NCBI GenBank assembly: GCA_018398585.1
Contig: JAGTTD010000008.1
Location: forward strand, 23,087,172 to 23,151,171
Reading direction: 5' to 3'
Length of the DNA stretch: 64,000 nt
Origin: Simmondsia chinensis
Lineage: Eukaryota; Streptophyta; Magnoliopsida; Caryophyllales; Simmondsiaceae
This document shows positions 11,377-21,473 of this stretch, piece by piece. The position numbers were made by a program, and so were the translations under genes. The notes below the pieces were generated by a model, which saw only the letters and a list, made by a program, of their open reading frames with translations, ran no database searches and had not been told where the DNA came from. The first letter of the stretch is position 1; each line of letters begins with the position of its first letter.

Positions 11377-12440
11377 TTCAACCCTAAATGGGTCAATTTT
11401 CATTACAATTCAAGATAGTTCTCTTACAATATTGCAATTGTTCGCTAACTATTGGGAAAAAAATTTTCATTACAATCGTAATCTAATTCAAACCTAAAGG
11501 GCACATTTTTTATTACAATCTTAGTCCAATTCAACCCTAAATGGGTCAGTTTTTATTATAATCTTAGTCTAATTCAACTCTAAATTGGTTATTTTTTATT
11601 ACAATCTAAGTCTAATTCAATCATGAATGGGTCAATTTTCTTTACAATCTTAGTCCAATTCAACCCTAAATGGGTCAATTTTTGTTATCATCTTAGTTTA
11701 CTTCAATTCTGAATGAGTCAATTTTCACTATAATCTTAGTTTAATAGAAACCTAAATGGGTCGATATTCATTACAATCTCAATTCTGTTCAACCATAATT
11801 GGGTCAATTTTCATTTCAATCTTAGTTTAATTCAACCCTGAATGGGTCAAATTTCGTTATTCAATCGAACTCTAATTAGTTCAGCTTTCATTACAATTTT
11901 AGTTTAACTCAATCCTGACCGAACCAATTTTCGTCAAAATCTTAGTTTAATGCAATTCTGACTGAATCAGCGCTCGTCACAATCTTAATTTGGTTCAATC
12001 TTGACTGCACCAAATGTCATCACAGTCCTAGTTTAACACAATTTTGACTGAACCAATTTTCTTCATCATCTTAGTTTAATTCAACCCTAACTGCACCAAT
12101 TTTCATCACAATCTTACTTAAATCAATCATGACCGAGCCAATCTCAATTTAATTCAACTGCACCAATTTTCGTCACAATCTTAGTTTAATTCAATCCTCG
12201 CTGAACCAGTTTTCATCACCATATCGGTGTAATTCAACCCTGACTAAACCAATTTTCGTCATAGCGTCAGTTTAGTTCGACCCTAACTGAACCAATTTTC
12301 ATTATAATCTCAGCCAATTTTTGTTGCAAATCCTATTTAAATTAAACTTTGACGGGTCAATTTTCGTAATAATCCAACTTCAATTCGACTCTAATCAAGC
12401 CAATTTTTTATAATCTTTATTATAATTCCTATCAAATCAA
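11377..12440. repeat. 43-bp tandem array (degenerate minisatellite)
   Basis: Successive units read roughly 'ttcaaccctaaatgggtcaattttcattacaatcttagttta' with many changes. The word ttcaa recurs at 11530, 11573, 11616, 11659 and 11702, a constant 43-bp spacing. Units decay toward the right, where 'gggtca' becomes 'gaacca' or 'gcacca'. It begins about 170 bp beyond the target duplication of the Copia element and is not part of it. It has no spacers of independent sequence. Confidence 0.85.
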
Positions 12441-12790
12441 ATTCGAATTGAATCAATTCTTGTTGCTTCGCTAACTAATTTGAATAACTGTTTGCTAAAA
12501 TTTTGGTCTATTCGAATCCTGACTAAGTCAATTTCCATAACAATTATATTCAATCAAGCTCCGATGTTTTGATTGAATCAACTTTTGCTATCATTTCTAG
12601 TTTAACTGGGCTCCACTTCAGCACAAATTTGTTGCAGTCTCTAATTCTACTAAACCATGCTTAAATCAATTTCTCATTTCATCTTTTAGAATCTTCAATT
12701 ACTAATTTACTCTTGTACTCTCTCATGGGGCACAACTAGAAAAGTAAGTAAAAGTTTAATTTTTTAAATTGTTCTTTTCATATCATAATT

Positions 12791-13631
12791 AGGATAAATT
12801 ATAAAAAATTCCCCAGTCTTTTTCTTCAAAAGCAAAAAACCCCATTCCCAAATAAAAGCACTCACAAAACTTCCTCACTTCTAAAAGTTTATCACTTACC
12901 CCCACATGCAACTTTTTTTTGACCATTTTACCACTCAAAAGTGAGGGGCTTAAATGTTAATTATGTTTTTAGAAGGGGATTTTATATTATCATGCAAAAA
13001 TTAGAAAAAAATTTATATTTTTCACAATAGAATTAAGGAAATTTTATATATTTATAAAAAAAATATAATTATTTGAATTAATTATAGTATTGAAATTATA
13101 AGTTTAGAAGGTAATTATTATTCTAAAATTTTCATAAAAAATATTATTAGATAAAACATAATATTTTTGTTGATATTATAATATCACTACTATATAATTA
13201 GCTAAAATAATATTTTTATAAAAAATTTAATTATTTTAATTAATTATATTAATGATATTATAAGTTTAGAAGATAAAAAATATTTTAAAATTTTCATAAA
13301 AAATATTATAAGATAAAACACAATATTTTTGTTGATATTATAATATTGCAACTATATAATTAACTAAAATAATATTTTTTATAACTACAGAAATCTCCTT
13401 TTTTCTATAAATATAAAAAAATTCTTATTTTTCATTAAAACATAAAATTCTACCAAAAAATAAAATTGGATACTTAACTATTTCAGGGGCAAAATGGTCA
13501 AAAAAAAAAAGTTATTTGGGGGCAAAATGATAATTTTATAAAAGTGTGGGGGTTTAATGAGTGGTTTTATTTGTAAGGGAGTTTTTCTGTTTTTGAAGCA
13601 AAAGTTAGGGTGATTCTCTATAATTTACCCT
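12791..13631. mobile_element. MITE with long terminal inverted repeats
   Basis: The left arm (from aggataaattata) and the right arm (complement agggtaaattata) remain inverted copies for about 150-165 bp. Shared words include 'cttcaaaa.cag/caaaaa', a T-run before 'gaccatttt', and C-rich blocks in the same order. The flanks carry 'ataatt' on both sides with a one-base offset, so the target duplication is uncertain. The middle is AT-rich with no protein. The long arms suggest a Mutator-like or similar non-autonomous DNA element. Confidence 0.78.
13045..13380. repeat. Two-copy direct repeat inside the MITE, period about 162 bp
   Basis: The block with 'aagtttagaag ... ttcataaaaaatatta ... ttgttgatattataatat' occurs twice; 'agtttagaag' is at 13101 and 13263. 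The copies differ at scattered sites. Confidence 0.8.
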
Positions 13632-15135
13632 TATAATTATCATAACTTTAATCTTGGTACTGAATCTCCAAGTGGGTCTAAAATTCCAAAAGAACAAGAA
13701 AGAAACCAAGCTTATGATTTTGGAATTCAAGTCTAAATGATAACAAGCAAAGAATAATATATTGCATGAGGAAACAATTGGTTTACGGAAGAAATTCGAG
13801 GAATTAAGTTTGGAGTTTTTTAAGAAATTATCTTGTACTAAGATTTATGAAAGTTTGTTAACAATAAAGGTTCCTTGCACAATATTGAGAGAAGCGTATG
13901 GGTTGATGCACGATTTTAGAAGGGTTTTTATGAACTCAAAGAAGAGTCTTGTGGGATTTGAATCTAATAACAAGCTTTATAACAAGCTTCAAGGATTGTA
14001 AATGGGTTATAATAAAAAAGATGATACTGTTATGTGCTGTCATCTTATATTTGCCTACGTCAAATATTTGATTTAGAGGATTTTGGTTTCAACAGAAATG
14101 AAATATTTTAGAACGGTTGTGTTGTGAATTCTGGCACTAAAGGTGTGATAGTTCTCTCAGTAATCCCTTCAGCTATTGTTAACGCTACCCTGATGGTACC
14201 CTCTACAACGCCCTTCACCCTGAGTTTTAAGAACCAAAAGCCCAAGTCAACCAATCAATTTCCAGCTATGGTTATCCATAACTGCTCCTGCAGCAATTTT
14301 TGCCACCTTTCTTATTCCTTGTTACATTATAAGAAGAGTAAAAAATCGTAACATAGACAACCTCCACAACCAGCAGTTTCATGGCCTGTAATTGACCATT
14401 TGCATCGATTACAAGGCAGCCAACTCCTTCACACCTTCTTTAGCCAAGACTTATGCCTCAATCTTCATGATCAACTAGGGATTGTTAGGGAAATTTGTAA
14501 AAACCGGATACTAAAATCAATTAAATGGCCTTAAGGCATGTAGCAAACTACTATCCTTAAAATTTATTTCATCAATATCAAAATTGTATCAGGGATACAA
14601 TAAACCAAACAAAAAATAACGTAAGAGTATAGAAAGGAAAAGATTTCCAAAATTGAAGAAGAAGAAAAGAATGATAAAAATGATGTCTTCTATATCTTTT
14701 ATCTTGAGAATGAATTCAAGTCCTTCTTGAAAAAGACATCTCTAAACTAAAACAAACACCAAACTATTTTTTTGCATATTTTGAAAATACACTATTAAGG
14801 ATTCTCCGAGTCATTGTTGCAGCTGATTCTAAGATGGAAAAGGAGTGCCTAGGCGATAATAAACAGGATTTTATGAACTGTCCCCAGGCACTCTTGGTAC
14901 GGCTTGTGGCTTGCGACTTTGTTGCACCTTCAGCAATTGTGGCGTGTACTGGCGCTGCACATATAGGGCTTCTGTCCTGGGTCTTGTCTCGAATTAAAGG
15001 GCAGAGAAATTAAAGCACGCTAGAGAACCAGAGTTAAGGAATGCCATAAAAGAAATCCATGACAGATGGGTTGAAAACAAAGGTGTTTCTACCACTGTCT
15101 TAGGACATGAAGCAATGGTTGAATGACATAAATAA
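13632..15135. other. Unassigned region with small ORFs, no recognised gene
   Basis: Two short plus-strand ORFs are present, 13762-14001 (79 codons, starts MHEETIGLRKKFEELS) and 14124-14351 (75 codons). I recognise neither, and nothing nearby (promoter, splice pattern) supports them. A minus-strand stretch near 14340-14450 reads as short uninterrupted pieces in two frames (for example VIDANGQLQAMKLLVVEVV). That could be an old coding fragment, but I cannot name a family. The rest, 14490-15135, is ordinary AT-rich sequence that ends at the target site of the next Gypsy element. Confidence 0.35.
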
Positions 15136-15140
15136 ACTTG

Positions 15141-15595
15141 CTATGTAGCGCATACGTGGAAAATTGGGGACAGGAAGGTTCAACGGCCTTCCCTTAATTT
15201 CTTATTACGAAAATACTAAGAAAAAGGGAAAATTTAGCTCAAAATCTCACAATCCAAGAATTAGGGGAAACTCTCTAGAAATAAAGAATAAAATCCGGAG
15301 AGTATGAATGCTAAATGAACCCTAGTCTTTCTCTTGTTTAAATAGAGGAGCTTATTCTCCTAAATTAAGAGACTTAATAATTAAAAAGATAAATACAAAA
15401 TGAATAATAATTATCTACTAATCTACTACTATGTTTCCTAATTAATTTCAAACGCCTAGTTGTTTGCCCATCCGCGTCTCTCCCTCTCTTTTGCTTCTCT
15501 GTCTCGCTTCTGCCAATTGACCCATCTTGCCAAGATCAACCCACAAAGACCCATTAACCCCAAAACCTGCCAAAGGCTGAGGCAGGGCTGCATCA
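15141..15595 (-). repeat. 3' LTR of short Gypsy element
   Basis: Matches 18707-19159 throughout. Both copies run from a 'gtggaaaatt...gacaggaaggttcaacggcc' block to 'ccaaaggctgaggc.gggct.catca'. A TATA-like 'ctatttaaac' on the minus strand lies near 15337-15350. Confidence 0.92.
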
Positions 15596-15612
15596 TTCTC
15601 CCCGGGCTGGAG
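15596..15612 (-). other. Polypurine tract of short Gypsy element
   Basis: The minus strand reads a purine-rich cccggggagaa directly before the TGATG start of the 3' LTR. Confidence 0.6.
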
Positions 15613-16000
15613 AGAATTCGTCCTTGAATTCGCCAACGGATCATGTGGGTGATTCTCGCCAAGCTACATCCCTGTGCACCCGTTCCCCATCTTGCCAAGC
15701 TCACCCAATTGTGGTTTGTTGTCCCGGCCAATCCGCCAAGACTCACTCGCCAAGCTATCCGCCAAAAATGAGGGTGGGGCTGCATCATCCCTTATGGTTT
15801 CCAATTCGCTCGCGAGTTTCAAACTTAGTCTTCCACTCACCTTCTTGTGGAATTTGACTGGAGACCTTATTGATTGTTCTGTTGTCAAGGAAACCCACCA
15901 AGTCCCGTCTTTTGTTGGCATCAAGACAGCTGATCCGCACTTTAGGTTTACTCGGATGTAACTGCTAGCAAGTAGTCTCCACACTTAGCGCCTAAAATCC

Positions 16001-16373
16001 TCACGCTCTGCAGGGGCTTACTTGGTATTGAATCTGCCTTCTAGGTAAGGCAACTTCGAGAACCCAATCTAACCAGCATTGTTCCTCTCTTGTTAGCAAT
16101 AAGCAATACTCGAAATCTTTTGAACATACCTCCTTTGATATTCTCCCTACCTTATCCGGCACCTCCTCCTTGTCATATATGGGCTCTTCATATGTGAGCT
16201 TATCAAAGATTGGTGGAGAAGAAAAATTAAGATATGTTGGCTCATCAAAGATATGTTCTCTCCTGATGTTGCCTATTGGTGTGGATGCCATATCTACCTC
16301 GCCAACTCCATTGGTGAACACGACTCTATCTTCCGGTTTTGGGTATTCGGTCTTCAACACACATGGCGTGATG
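16001..16373 (-). pseudogene. Unidentified internal coding remnant of the Gypsy element
   Basis: A minus-strand open segment (119 codons in 16001-16360, extending a few residues further) begins after the solo LTR and contains PKPEDRVVFTNGVGEVDM. The frame is acidic and low in hydrophobic residues. By position it should be the sequence following the protease linker, but I see no RT, RNase H or integrase motif. It may be the linker between protease and RT or element-specific sequence. Confidence 0.4.
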
Positions 16374-16380
16374 CTTGGTG

Positions 16381-17792
16381 TGTATGTTTAGCAAGTGCAT
16401 TAAGTCATATAAAGTAATATAGAATGAGTACAGTATAGTCCCACGAGGATTGTTATTGAATAACTACCGGAATTAGTAGTTTCAGCACTATTGGAAAGAT
16501 CGAAATTTGAAGTTTTTGATATGAAACAAAACAAAATGAAAAAGAACAAAAATGGTTACTGATTTTATGAAAGGTGTACCGATTTTAGATGATTTTTATA
16601 TTTCAATGAGGTCCAAGGAGTTCAATTTCACCTAGTTGCATCAATACGCCTTTCTATTCTCGATATTCAAGTTGTTATTATATATTGATGGTCGAAAACC
16701 TTAATTTACTAAATATTCTCTCTCAAGCGACGATGAGCATGCTCTTTTACACATTAACTCATCAATCTCTTGCATGAATTTAAAAAAAAAAAGTGTTTTG
16801 AAGATCCATGGTTTTCACTTAAAACCACGTAAATCGCGTTAACCTATTTCTAGCATTCGCTCAATTTTTGGTGTTTATCACTCTAGCAGTCATCATAAAT
16901 CTCCTTTGGGACTCATTATGAATCATTATAGGCTTTGAATGGTGATCAAGCGTTCAAAAACTCATGACGAACAATAATAAACACTGAAACAGTGCAATAA
17001 ACAAACTTTGAATACGTTGAACTAAAAAAGAGCGTATATTACAACTTGGGCTACAGGGTAAGCTTGGAAAGACAAAATTAGTTCATGGTACACATAATAT
17101 AAAGCAAAACTAAGACAAAATCTATGAACTTAAAGAAGAAAATGATAGAAAGAACTTAAAAATGCAAAATTACAAACCAAACTTTCTTCCTTCACTCCTT
17201 TCCTCTCCTCTCAGTTTACCTAAGCTTTTCTACTCTATATTTGTTATTTTTGCTGGAAGAATTGATGCTAAAAGGTCTCCCAAACATTTCTATTTATAGT
17301 ATCTGAGGATAAAATGTCATGAAATAAAAAAAATATCACAAGTTCATTCTCATTTGCTAAGAAAGACGCCCATTGCCGCCCATTTTTGGTCCTTTGCATC
17401 AAGTTGTTGATTTCTTCATTTTTACTCCATTTTGCCACCCAAAATTAAACCTTTACATCAAGTTGGTAATGTTCATGAATTAGCTCATTTGGCCGCCCTT
17501 TCTTGCAAGTTGTAACAAGTTGAGTAAGCTGTTGTTGCTTCCTTGCTTTAGCCGTGTAGATTGATGCGTTTAGGCCATTTATGCTTTTTTTTTTTAATGT
17601 ATCTTGCATTCACTTTTTAATGTTGAGGATAAAACCTAGCAAGAATTATCATAAAATGAGTGTTTTTGTAAGGAAATAACGATAAAAGCGAATAAGAGCA
17701 AAAGCCAGCAAAAGTAATAAAAGTTTGATGCAAAATAGTTTGAAAATGAACCTAAATGATATGAATAATTATATACTAAATTAGACTTATCA
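16381..17792 (-). mobile_element. Solo LTR inside the short Gypsy element
   Basis: The unit starts tgtatgttta and ends gacttatca (TG...CA) and is flanked by the 5-bp duplication TGGTG at 16376-16380 and 17793-17797. It is 1412 bp long, has no coding sequence, and splits the Gypsy coding remnant between 'KKDEAP' (right side) and 'TPSITPCVLKTEYP' (left side). A single LTR with its own duplication is the usual product of recombination between two LTRs. The minus orientation is inferred from the start TGATAAGTCTAATT on that strand, which looks like plant Gypsy LTR starts. Confidence 0.82.
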
Positions 17793-17797
17793 TGGTG

Positions 17798-18262
17798 CCT
17801 CATCTTTCTTGGGCAACAAGATGATCCTTGTTCCCTCATAGATAAAGTTATACCTGTTCGTTCTCTAGTAATGTATAGTACATCTATCATATTGCCAAGG
17901 TCGTCCCAATAGCCGATGGCACACATTCATGGCAATAAAATCGCACCATACTCCATCTTGATGCTTCGACCCAATAGAGAAATTAACCAGGCATCGTTTC
18001 GAAAAGGTTACATGTTCTCCTCTCTCGAGTTACGACATCTTGTAAGGGTTCGGATGCTCCTCCGTCTTCAACCCTAGCTTCCTGATGGCTTCCTCGAAGA
18101 TGGTGTTCTCACAACTCCCGGAGTCGATGACTAGACTGCCATACCCTCTCCCCAATCGTACAAGTCGTCTGGGAGATGTTGTGTCGAAGCCATTCATCTC
18201 CTTCTGCTTCCTAAGGCATGAACCCGATTCGCTTGACCAATAGCAAGTGACCCTCGTCACCC
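17798..18262 (-). pseudogene. Gypsy aspartic protease and linker
   Basis: The minus strand encodes GYGSLVIDSGSCENTIFEEA, the retroviral-type protease box (D-S-G here), followed by KLGLKTEEHPNPYK and, after short breaks, RCLVNFSIGSKHQDGVWCDF, NVCHRLLGRPWQYD and a segment ending LLPKKDEAP. These are standard steps of plant Gypsy polyproteins. Stops occur after the DRCTIHY segment and near the linker. The protease Asp is present, but the frame is not continuous with a polymerase. Confidence 0.85.
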
Positions 18263-18264
18263 GC

Positions 18265-18690
18265 TACCTCCTCTTCGCCTAGCGACGCCAACTCGTCCTG
18301 AGCCTCTTCCGCCATTATGACGTCATCACCTTCAAACTCCAAAAATTCTTCCTGAAGACAGGATTCTCACCTTCGTTCATCAACATTGGCGGCATGCTTG
18401 GTATTGGGTCGATTACTTCTCATCCGTCTAGCCGGTGCCTTGGCTTCCGGGAACGGGTTAAAGAAGCTTTCGTCCATTTGTTCTTCACCCAGTGTCGGTG
18501 GGTGTTGGGGCTCGGTTCCCTGCTCCTGCTTGGGACTTGCCCCCAATTAAATCAAGAAACGCTTGATTCACCAGAAGTTCTTTTCGATCTCCTCAAACCT
18601 CTTCTTGTTCTGCCTTTGTACATCTCGCTCGTAAACATCTCTAATAGCGGCATACCTCTATCGCCCACGGGCCATCTCAAAAGTTGTTTT
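18265..18690 (-). pseudogene. Degenerate Gypsy gag remnant
   Basis: The minus strand next to the primer site reads pieces such as RYAAIRDVYERDVQRQNKKRFEE and later VAGDEGHLLLVKRIGF, separated by stops. The position between primer site and protease is that of gag. No CCHC knuckle is left and the reading frame is short, so this is a trace only. Confidence 0.5.
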
Positions 18691-18691
18691 C

Positions 18692-18706
18692 AGCTCTGGT
18701 ACAAAT
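18692..18706 (-). other. Primer-binding site of short Gypsy element
   Basis: The minus strand reads ATTTGTACCAGAGCT right after the LTR end, a changed form of the TGGTATCAGAGC-type site. Confidence 0.7.
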
Positions 18707-19159
18707 TGATGCAACGCGTAAGTGGAAAATTTGAGACAGGAAGGTTCAACGGCCTTCCTTTAATTTCCTATTTAGAAAATAATAAGAACAAAAGGAAATT
18801 TCCCTTAAATTCTCACAATCTGAGAATTGGAACAACTCTCTAGAGATAAAGAATAAAATCTGAAAAGTATGAATGCTAACTAAACCCTAGACTTCCTCTT
18901 GTTTAAATTGAGGAGCTTGTTCACCTAAACTAAAAGAATTAATAATTAAAGGATAAATATAGAATAAATAATAATTTTCTATTAATCTAATACTAAGTTT
19001 TCTAATTAATGTCAAATGCCTAGTTGTTTGCCCATCCGCGTCTCTTCGTCTCTTCTGCTTCTCTATCTCGATTCCGGCAATTGACCCATCTCGCCAAGAT
19101 CAACCCACCAAGACCCATTCACTTCGAAACCCGCCAAAGGCTGAGGCGGGGCTACATCA
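18707..19159 (-). repeat. 5' LTR of short Gypsy element
   Basis: Starts tgatgcaacgcg and ends ggctacatca. It pairs with 15141-15595 and is followed by the ACTTG duplication. Confidence 0.92.
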
Positions 19160-19378
19160 ACTTGAACATTATAGTAAGATTGATTGTAGGGAGAACTTTG
19201 AAGGAATTCTCCAAAAGGCACAACAATTGGCCCCGAACCATGATAAGGGACGTCTTTAGATTAGCACGCACTTTTGCGGTTACGGATGCACTTTCAATTC
19301 TAAAGACTTCATGATTTAAATTTCACTTTCTTGACAAAGTATAAATCATTTTTGGACTAGGACGTCAACTCAGTCATG

Positions 19379-19484
19379 CAACAATAACAAGAACTACATT
19401 CCCAGTGCCACAAGGGCTCCCACTTGCGCGGAGTTTGGAGGGGTATGATGTACGCATCCTTACCCCATCAGGGTCTTTTCCGAG
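19379..19484 (-). mobile_element. 3' fragment of an RTE-type LINE (or RTE-derived SINE)
   Basis: The sequence caacaataacaag ... cccagtgccacaagggctccc ... gtacgcatccttacccc has the same order as the 3' end of the RTE LINE at 26741 (acaacaacaacaacagtccc...). On the minus strand it ends in (TTG)n. It is flanked by an 18-bp duplication, gacgtcaactcagtcatg at 19361-19378 and gatgtcaactcggtcatg at 19485-19502, with two mismatches. Only about 106 bp are present. Confidence 0.75.
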
Positions 19485-19753
19485 GATGTCAACTCGGTCA
19501 TGAATTAGATTTAATTTCCTTATCCTGGTGGCACGAATCATTTTGTTACTAGGGGACTTGGCCTTAGTCATCAATTTGATTTCATTTCCTTAATAGCGGC
19601 GTAAATTAATTTTGGACTGCGGAACTTTGCCTCAATCACGAATTGAATTTCATTTGCAAATTATTTTTTGACTGGGGGACTTCACCTCAGTCATGAGTTG
19701 GATTTCATTTCCTTTATGGTAGCGTAAATCATTTTTTGACAGGGAGACTTATC

Positions 19754-19934
19754 TTTTTGGTGACTAGGGATTGGGTTTCCCAAACCAATCCTGGCCCATG
19801 AGAACATCCCACAAGCCCCCTTGAGCAGGCAAGTCATGAGTATACCCTCAGTAAGAATTGAACTCCTGACCCCTGGGCGATGATCGCATGGGTAGGAGAC
19901 GCCACCAAATGAAACACCCTCATGATGGGCTGAT
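19754..19934 (-). mobile_element. tRNA-derived SINE with 13-bp target duplication
   Basis: About 181 bp with a perfect 13-bp duplication agggagacttatc at 19741-19753 and 19935-19947. On the minus strand it starts ATCAGCCCATCATGAGGG, carries an A-box-like TGGTGGCGTCTCC and a B-box-like GGAGTTCAATTCTT, and ends in a short A-tail (plus-strand ttttt at the left edge). Internal Pol III boxes, a target duplication and an A-tail together are what a SINE needs. It codes for nothing. The family is not identified. Confidence 0.8.
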
Positions 19935-20550
19935 AGGGAGACTTATCCCTAATTCCCAACTTAGATTTCTTTATCTGGGTGGCATAAATCATTTTTGAAT
20001 TGGGGGACTTTGCCCCAATTCACAACTTAGATTTTCGTATCTCGGTGGTGTTTGTACCCTAATTTCGAGGGAGTTGGCACAACGCCATTTTGGGCAAAGT
20101 TCCACGTGCTTATGACATGAGGTCCTCAAGGGCAATAAGCCATTTAGGAGCTAAGATAATCACTTCGCCCCAATTCACAACTTAGATTTACATCTTGCAA
20201 AGTTTGCCTCCCGAACAGGGGTATCAGCCACTCGAAGCTCGAGATGGTTGAATGATAAAGGGAGTTCGAGCTTGAGGGACTGCTAATAAGGCTACAAGAT
20301 AGGTGGTTTCCAAGCTCGAGACAGTTACATGGAGCCAATTTCAAAAGTGCGGGCACCAAGCTTAATACAAACGAACGTGGAGCATCTAGAAGAGACTTCA
20401 GCTAAAAATGTGAACTTCGGCTTCAATAAATATGCTCGAAGTACCAAATCAAGGGAGCGTTCATTGGTCAGTCACGCACTAAAAGAGCTTGGTGGTCTGA
20501 CGTGGGATGAAAGTGCCATGAAAATAGGGATAGTCATTATTTAGTTTTAC

Positions 20551-20559
20551 TATAAATAG
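20551..20559 (+). promoter_or_regulatory. TATA box of Tat-like Gypsy LTR
   Basis: tataaatag is preceded by a T-rich stretch and followed by 'gcgactctgttgtagtcc', a likely start of the transcribed R region. Start site not determined. Confidence 0.65.
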
Positions 20560-21420
20560 GCGACTCTGTTGTAGTCCGAAACAAGTACATACATTCATAC
20601 AAAACTTGAAAAAGTTTTCTTTCCAGCACACTTTTGCTTTTTACCTTGGAATAGTGCAACTTAACTTAGTCTAACATAGCATAGATCTTGTTGTTCTTGT
20701 TTCTTCAGTAATACAATGCTCGGGGCTCTATGTATGAACTCCATGTTTTAATATGTTCCCAAATTTAACAAGTTAAGAATTGAGGCCTTAGTTTAAGGCT
20801 TTAATGGCCAAGACTTGACCTTAATTGCATTGGTTTTAACACTACTATCACTGCTTATTATATTAGGTGAATTTAGGTTTGCGCCATTGTTTAGAGCTCT
20901 GAAGGTCAAGGCATGACCTTGATTGTGTTGGTCTCACTCTAGTGACCTGGTTATGGTTTGACCCATCTAAATCTTGTTAGACTCAAATTCATTTGATTTA
21001 TTATAAGTCAAGGATGCCAGGCTTAAAAACGTGATTAACTTGGACTTGTAAGTGGACTGCTGAGCTATTGGGTTTGTCTCCACCCCAGTTTCTAACTTTT
21101 AATTGTACAATGAAAGGTGTATGTGGACCCTTCTCCATCTCTGTAACTGCCTCTTTAGTTAGATCCATATCCCTTTAATTTTCTATCAAAAATATAAAAA
21201 ATCTATGAAAAATATCTAAAAAGTATTCTTAATTGAAACACAAGCAGAACTCATGGTTTAATCAAAGTTGGATACACCAAAATATCACAACTTTTCTGCG
21301 AAAATGGTGAGTGGTTGAGGTCAAAGACGTGCAGTGAGTCTCTTTTACATGTTTGTTTACATTTGTATTTACAAAGACCACATCACACTCAATAACAAAC
21401 AAATATAGAAAACACACCTT

Positions 21421-21441
21421 TTGGCTTCCATAGTGGGAGGC
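21421..21441 (+). other. Probable primer-binding site of Tat-like Gypsy
   Basis: ttggcttccatagtgggagg resembles the TTGGCGCCCACCGTGGGG-type sequence that follows many plant Gypsy LTRs, with several changes. It lies just before gag. Confidence 0.5.
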
Positions 21442-21473
21442 TTAAAGCAAGATTTCATTTTCCTTAACCCATC

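Larger units (their letters stand above)
15141..19159 (-). mobile_element. Short Ty3/Gypsy retrotransposon, defective, with nested solo LTR
   Basis: Two LTRs of about 455 bp with TGATG...CATCA-type ends (left copy mutated to CTATG) are flanked by the 5-bp duplication ACTTG at 15136-15140 and 19160-19164. The primer site lies beside the right LTR and a purine-rich tract beside the left, so it reads on the minus strand. It keeps part of gag, the protease and the linker after it. RT, RNase H and integrase are essentially absent, so it was already a deletion derivative. A 1.4-kb solo LTR at 16381-17792 sits inside. Confidence 0.92.
19340..20060. repeat. Tandem units (about 47-75 bp) in Gypsy LTR
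   Basis: Units carry 'aaatcattttt(t)gactgggggactt...cagtcatgaattggatttcatttcctt' in recurring order, at about 19343, 19537, 19611, 19658, 19727 and 19986. Two insertions stretch the array. Confidence 0.75.
19165..21414 (+). repeat. 5' LTR region of Tat-like Gypsy element
   Basis: Long non-coding LTR. It has imperfect tandem units at 19340-20060, a TATA box at 20551, and a 3' end whose final 150 bp (21262-21414) match 47209-47388. The right end is followed by a Gypsy primer-site-like sequence at 21421. The left end could not be found. It may lie left of the short Gypsy element inserted at the ACTTG site, or be missing. Two small retroposons are inserted in it (19379-19484 and 19754-19934). 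Confidence 0.65.

Noticed and set aside
11377..12440. Possible CRISPR-like array because of regular spacing
   Set aside because: There are no unique spacers between repeats; units adjoin and decay gradually, and this is plant nuclear DNA. It is a minisatellite.
15448..15984. Overlapping ORFs on both strands at 15448-15984
   Set aside because: They lie in the LTR and adjacent interior of the short Gypsy element and show no domain. Mutual overlap on both strands indicates chance reading frames in CpG-containing sequence.
18394..18843. 149-codon plus-strand ORF
   Set aside because: It is the reverse complement of Gypsy gag and LTR sequence and crosses the LTR/primer-site boundary.
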